The notes below the pieces were generated by a model. That model had not been told where the DNA came from, ran no database searches, and worked only from the letters and a program-made list of their open reading frames with translations. Below are positions 15,636 through 19,698 of a stretch of DNA of 19,698 nucleotides, in pieces. How positions within the stretch are numbered: position 1 is the first letter of the stretch; the number at the start of each line of letters is the position of its first letter. The position numbers and the translations under genes were made by a program. Source of the DNA: Clostridiaceae bacterium. GTDB lineage: Bacteria; Bacillota_A; Clostridia; Clostridiales; Clostridiaceae. Location of the stretch: the NCBI GenBank assembly GCA_029256485.1, contig JAQSXU010000059.1, positions 1 to 19,698 of the forward strand, read 5' to 3'.

Positions 15636-17053
15636 TCATCATTCTCCTTATTATCATCAAATATATCACATTCATTTATAAGCCAAAAAACTAGTGTTTT
15701 AATATAAACCTTTAACTTACTTTCTGAATATTTTATTTTTGTCTTATATCTGCTATATATGTTGTTAACTATTTCTTCTACTATTTGATTCCCATTATTA
15801 TATTGGTTTAGTATTTTATTATATTCTTCACATATAACATTAGGTATTATTATTCTTTTGTCTATTCCTAGATATGATGAATTTTTCATTATATCATTAA
15901 TTATTGAGAAATATTTTCCAAACATTTCAAATTGCTTTTTTAATGCAGAATTACACTTCATGTTTTTGAACTTATCACATATATTTTCCTTGTATAAAGG
16001 TATATCTTTTATTTCAACTTCTCCAATATTATTATGAAAATCTATGATAAAATCTTTAAAGTCATCTTCTTCTATATATACCTCTTTTTCATCTAAATTA
16101 GTATACTTTAATTTTTCTTTTATAGAAAAACTTACAATTCCTTCTTTTACTTTTCTTCCCAATCCTTTGTTTTCTTTATTCCATACCTCATCATCATTGT
16201 CCCAACTATAATACGTAATAGTGCATTTTGTATCTATTATCTCTCCTATTGTATAAGTTGCTTTTGCATATTCATCGCACACCCCTGCCCCAGCCATAGA
16301 TATATAGAATTCTCTATCATTATTATTATCAACTGAAAACTTAGGCCTATGTGAATGTCCACATAAATACATATCGATTTCCTCATCAACAAAATTATTA
16401 AGCACCTTATTTCTTTCTTCTATAAACAAACAATCAATATTATGATGTCCAATTGCAATATTTACCTTTTCTAATTCCAAATTATTATGTATAACATCAT
16501 ATAACCTATTTAAAAATATGCTTAGGTGTTCTTCTTCATAATCTTGTCCACATAATAAGCAAGTATTTAAATTTATAATATTAAATTTTTCTCTTTTTTC
16601 TATGAAATGAATTTTTCTCTTATCATACTTTTTCCCAGTAATATCATCATAGAATTTCCAAAAATTTTTCTGCCCCTTATATAGTTCTTCAAATACTCCA
16701 GAGTCTAGATTCTCTATCTCATTCAATGGATTTTTAGATTTTGATATACTCTCTATTAATCTTTCTCTAACTTGGGATCTTTTTAAATCATGATTACCCG
16801 GAACTATAAATAAATTTTCTTTTTCAATTCCACTTATGTTTATTAAATCATTAATGAACTTCTTAACCTGAGTTGAGTAACTTGATCCTTTGTATGCAAT
16901 ATCTCCCGTCAATACAATGAAATCAAATTTATTATTTGATTTTACTTCTTCATCTATTTTTTTTAATAAATTATTCCTCATTTTCTTAGTGGAATAATTC
17001 TCATATTCATAGTGGATATCTGATATATGTAACCATTTTAAATTATTATCCAT
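15632..17053 (-). CDS. ABC-3C effector: calcineurin-like phosphoesterase with C-terminal helical domain
   Basis: A 473-aa protein. Residues 1-260 are a metallophosphoesterase with all motifs: WLHISDIH (Asp12, His14), VLTGDIA (Asp51), IVPGNHD (Asn87, His88), AIGHHN (His203) and LCGHSHRP (His233, His235). These bind two metals and hydrolyse phosphoesters, so it is likely a nuclease or nucleotide hydrolase. Residues about 345-473 are helical (CDKFKNMKCNSALKKQF to FWLINECDIF) and look like the C-terminal domain that links effectors to the other ABC-three-component subunits. The ATG at 17053 has GAGG 7 bases upstream. First gene of the three-gene operon; a partner ATPase would gate the effector. 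The effector itself looks intact, unlike the ATPase. Confidence 0.8.
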   Translation of the reverse strand: MDNNLKWLHISDIHYEYENYSTKKMRNNLLKKIDEEVKSNNKFDFIVLTGDIAYKGSSYSTQVKKFINDLINISGIEKENLFIVPGNHDLKRSQVRERLIESISKSKNPLNEIENLDSGVFEELYKGQKNFWKFYDDITGKKYDKRKIHFIEKREKFNIINLNTCLLCGQDYEEEHLSIFLNRLYDVIHNNLELEKVNIAIGHHNIDCLFIEERNKVLNNFVDEEIDMYLCGHSHRPKFSVDNNNDREFYISMAGAGVCDEYAKATYTIGEIIDTKCTITYYSWDNDDEVWNKENKGLGRKVKEGIVSFSIKEKLKYTNLDEKEVYIEEDDFKDFIIDFHNNIGEVEIKDIPLYKENICDKFKNMKCNSALKKQFEMFGKYFSIINDIMKNSSYLGIDKRIIIPNVICEEYNKILNQYNNGNQIVEEIVNNIYSRYKTKIKYSESKLKVYIKTLVFWLINECDIFDDNKENDE

Positions 17054-17083
17054 AATTTAACCTCATTTCAAATTTATATAATA

Positions 17084-17123
17084 ATTATAGTATATTTATT
17101 ATATTTTTACATTATTTTCTCAA
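17084..17123 (-). promoter_or_regulatory. Candidate promoter of the ABC-3C operon
   Basis: TATAAT occurs twice on the minus strand (17089-17084 and 17103-17098), 30-50 bases before the phosphoesterase ATG. TTGAGA at 17123-17118 is 14 bases from the second, which is short for a -35, and the first has only a weak TGTAAA. One of them probably drives the operon. Confidence 0.35.
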
Positions 17124-17140
17124 TAAGTTTATAACTTATT
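17122..17140. repeat. 8-bp palindrome upstream of the ABC-3C operon
   Basis: AATAAGTT (17122-17129) and AACTTATT (17133-17140) flank 3 bases and overlap the weak -35. The half-site AACTTAT recurs at 17163-17169, inverted near 17222-17229, and near 17322-17329. It could be an operator for a repressor; none is encoded in the window. In such A/T-rich DNA chance is possible. Confidence 0.35.
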
Positions 17141-17251
17141 ATTATTGGTTTTATTTGTAAATAACTTATCAAATTATTTCATTACAAAATTTCCCATAAT
17201 ATCACTTTTAGTAATGTGTTGTAAGTTATTACCTACTGTTATAAATCCTAA

Positions 17252-17377
17252 TTACCTCTTTATTTTATCAACTAAAATCATTCTTTTTACTATCTTTTCA
17301 TATATTCCAAGTTCTATGGTATGTAACTTATACTCCCACCACACTTTTCATCTCGCTTTACATCCATGCAAAACCAT
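17252..17377 (-). pseudogene. Possible 41-codon remnant with in-frame TGA
   Basis: GGGGG lies 4 bases before an ATG at 17377: MVLHGCKAR, then TGA at 17350-17348, then the same frame runs on as KVWWEYKLHTIELGIYEKIV to a TAA at 17252. A GTG at 17344 could start a 30-aa product. The stretch is visibly richer in G/C than its surroundings. I do not recognise it. It may be the 3' scrap of a lost gene. Confidence 0.25.
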
Positions 17378-17411
17378 AGTACCCCCAAAAAAGTTTGGTT
17401 ATATAAAAATA

Positions 17412-17447
17412 AGGATATATACTTTATTAACATTTAGTATATATCCT
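17412..17447 (-). terminator. Intrinsic terminator of ligA
   Basis: AGGATATATACT (17412-17423) pairs perfectly with AGTATATATCCT (17436-17447) around a 12-base loop. It begins 8 bases past the ligA stop, and on the minus strand the stem is followed by TATTTTTATA. Clear U-run and position. Confidence 0.75.
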
Positions 17448-17455
17448 CATATTTA

Positions 17456-19698
<2,243 letters not shown>

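Larger units (their letters stand above)
17054..17455. other. Gap between ligA and the ABC-3C operon
   Basis: This 400-base junction contains the ligA terminator at its right end, the possible small remnant at 17252-17377, the palindrome and the operon promoter. It marks the border between housekeeping DNA and the defence genes. I see no tRNA, attachment repeat or transposase. Confidence 0.6.

Noticed and set aside
17333..17377. CTATGGT/ACCATAG inverted repeat in the ligA gap
   Set aside because: Arms are only 7 bp and about 50 bases apart, with no other supporting signal.

Overview
The window is strongly A/T-rich and reads like chromosomal DNA of a low-GC Firmicute, most likely Clostridium or a close relative. 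The grounds are base composition, Ile/Lys/Asn-rich proteins, GGAGG-type ribosome binding sites and the style of the ligA gene. This placement is inference. Every substantial gene is on the minus strand, so transcription runs from high to low coordinates.

Layout, read in the direction of transcription. At the right edge is the 3' remnant of a second NAD-dependent DNA ligase, overlapping the start of an intact ligA (19447-17456) that ends in a clear terminator hairpin. After a roughly 400-base gap comes a translationally coupled three-gene operon (17053-13630): a calcineurin-like phosphoesterase with a C-terminal helical domain, an 81-aa middle component, and a DUF2326-type coiled-coil ABC ATPase. 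This has the composition of an ABC-three-component (ABC-3C) conflict system. Its ATPase carries an in-frame TAA directly after Walker A. Next come a ParB/sulfiredoxin-fold-like protein, an endonuclease/exonuclease/phosphatase (EEP) protein, a small frameshifted ORF, a roughly 8-TM membrane protein, and an HExxH metalloprotease resembling the Lit/U49 phage-exclusion family with an in-frame TAG near its 5' end. A second, unrelated HELAH metalloprotease follows, then a SIR2-domain protein with a long unassigned C-terminal half. A DUF4365-type nuclease-fold protein, an Mrr-like restriction endonuclease with a zinc-ribbon-like tail, a broken TPR gene, and a large protein running off the left edge (TPR, winged-helix-like, DUF2726, DciA-like) complete the window.

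Interpretation: this is a defence island next to ligA, packed with nucleases, NAD-consuming or phosphoesterase effectors, metalloproteases and an ABC-3C operon. At least three genes carry premature stops although the rest of each reading frame is well preserved, and a fourth small gene is frameshifted. The island is therefore partly decaying, or phase-variable, or the sequence carries errors. Between genes lie debris of other elements: a plus-strand type I toxin-like peptide gene with its hairpin, and a possible group II intron maturase tail. The most distinctive items are the TPR/DUF2726/DciA-like fusion, the SIR2 protein paired with a HELAH protease, and the ABC-3C operon with a phosphoesterase effector.
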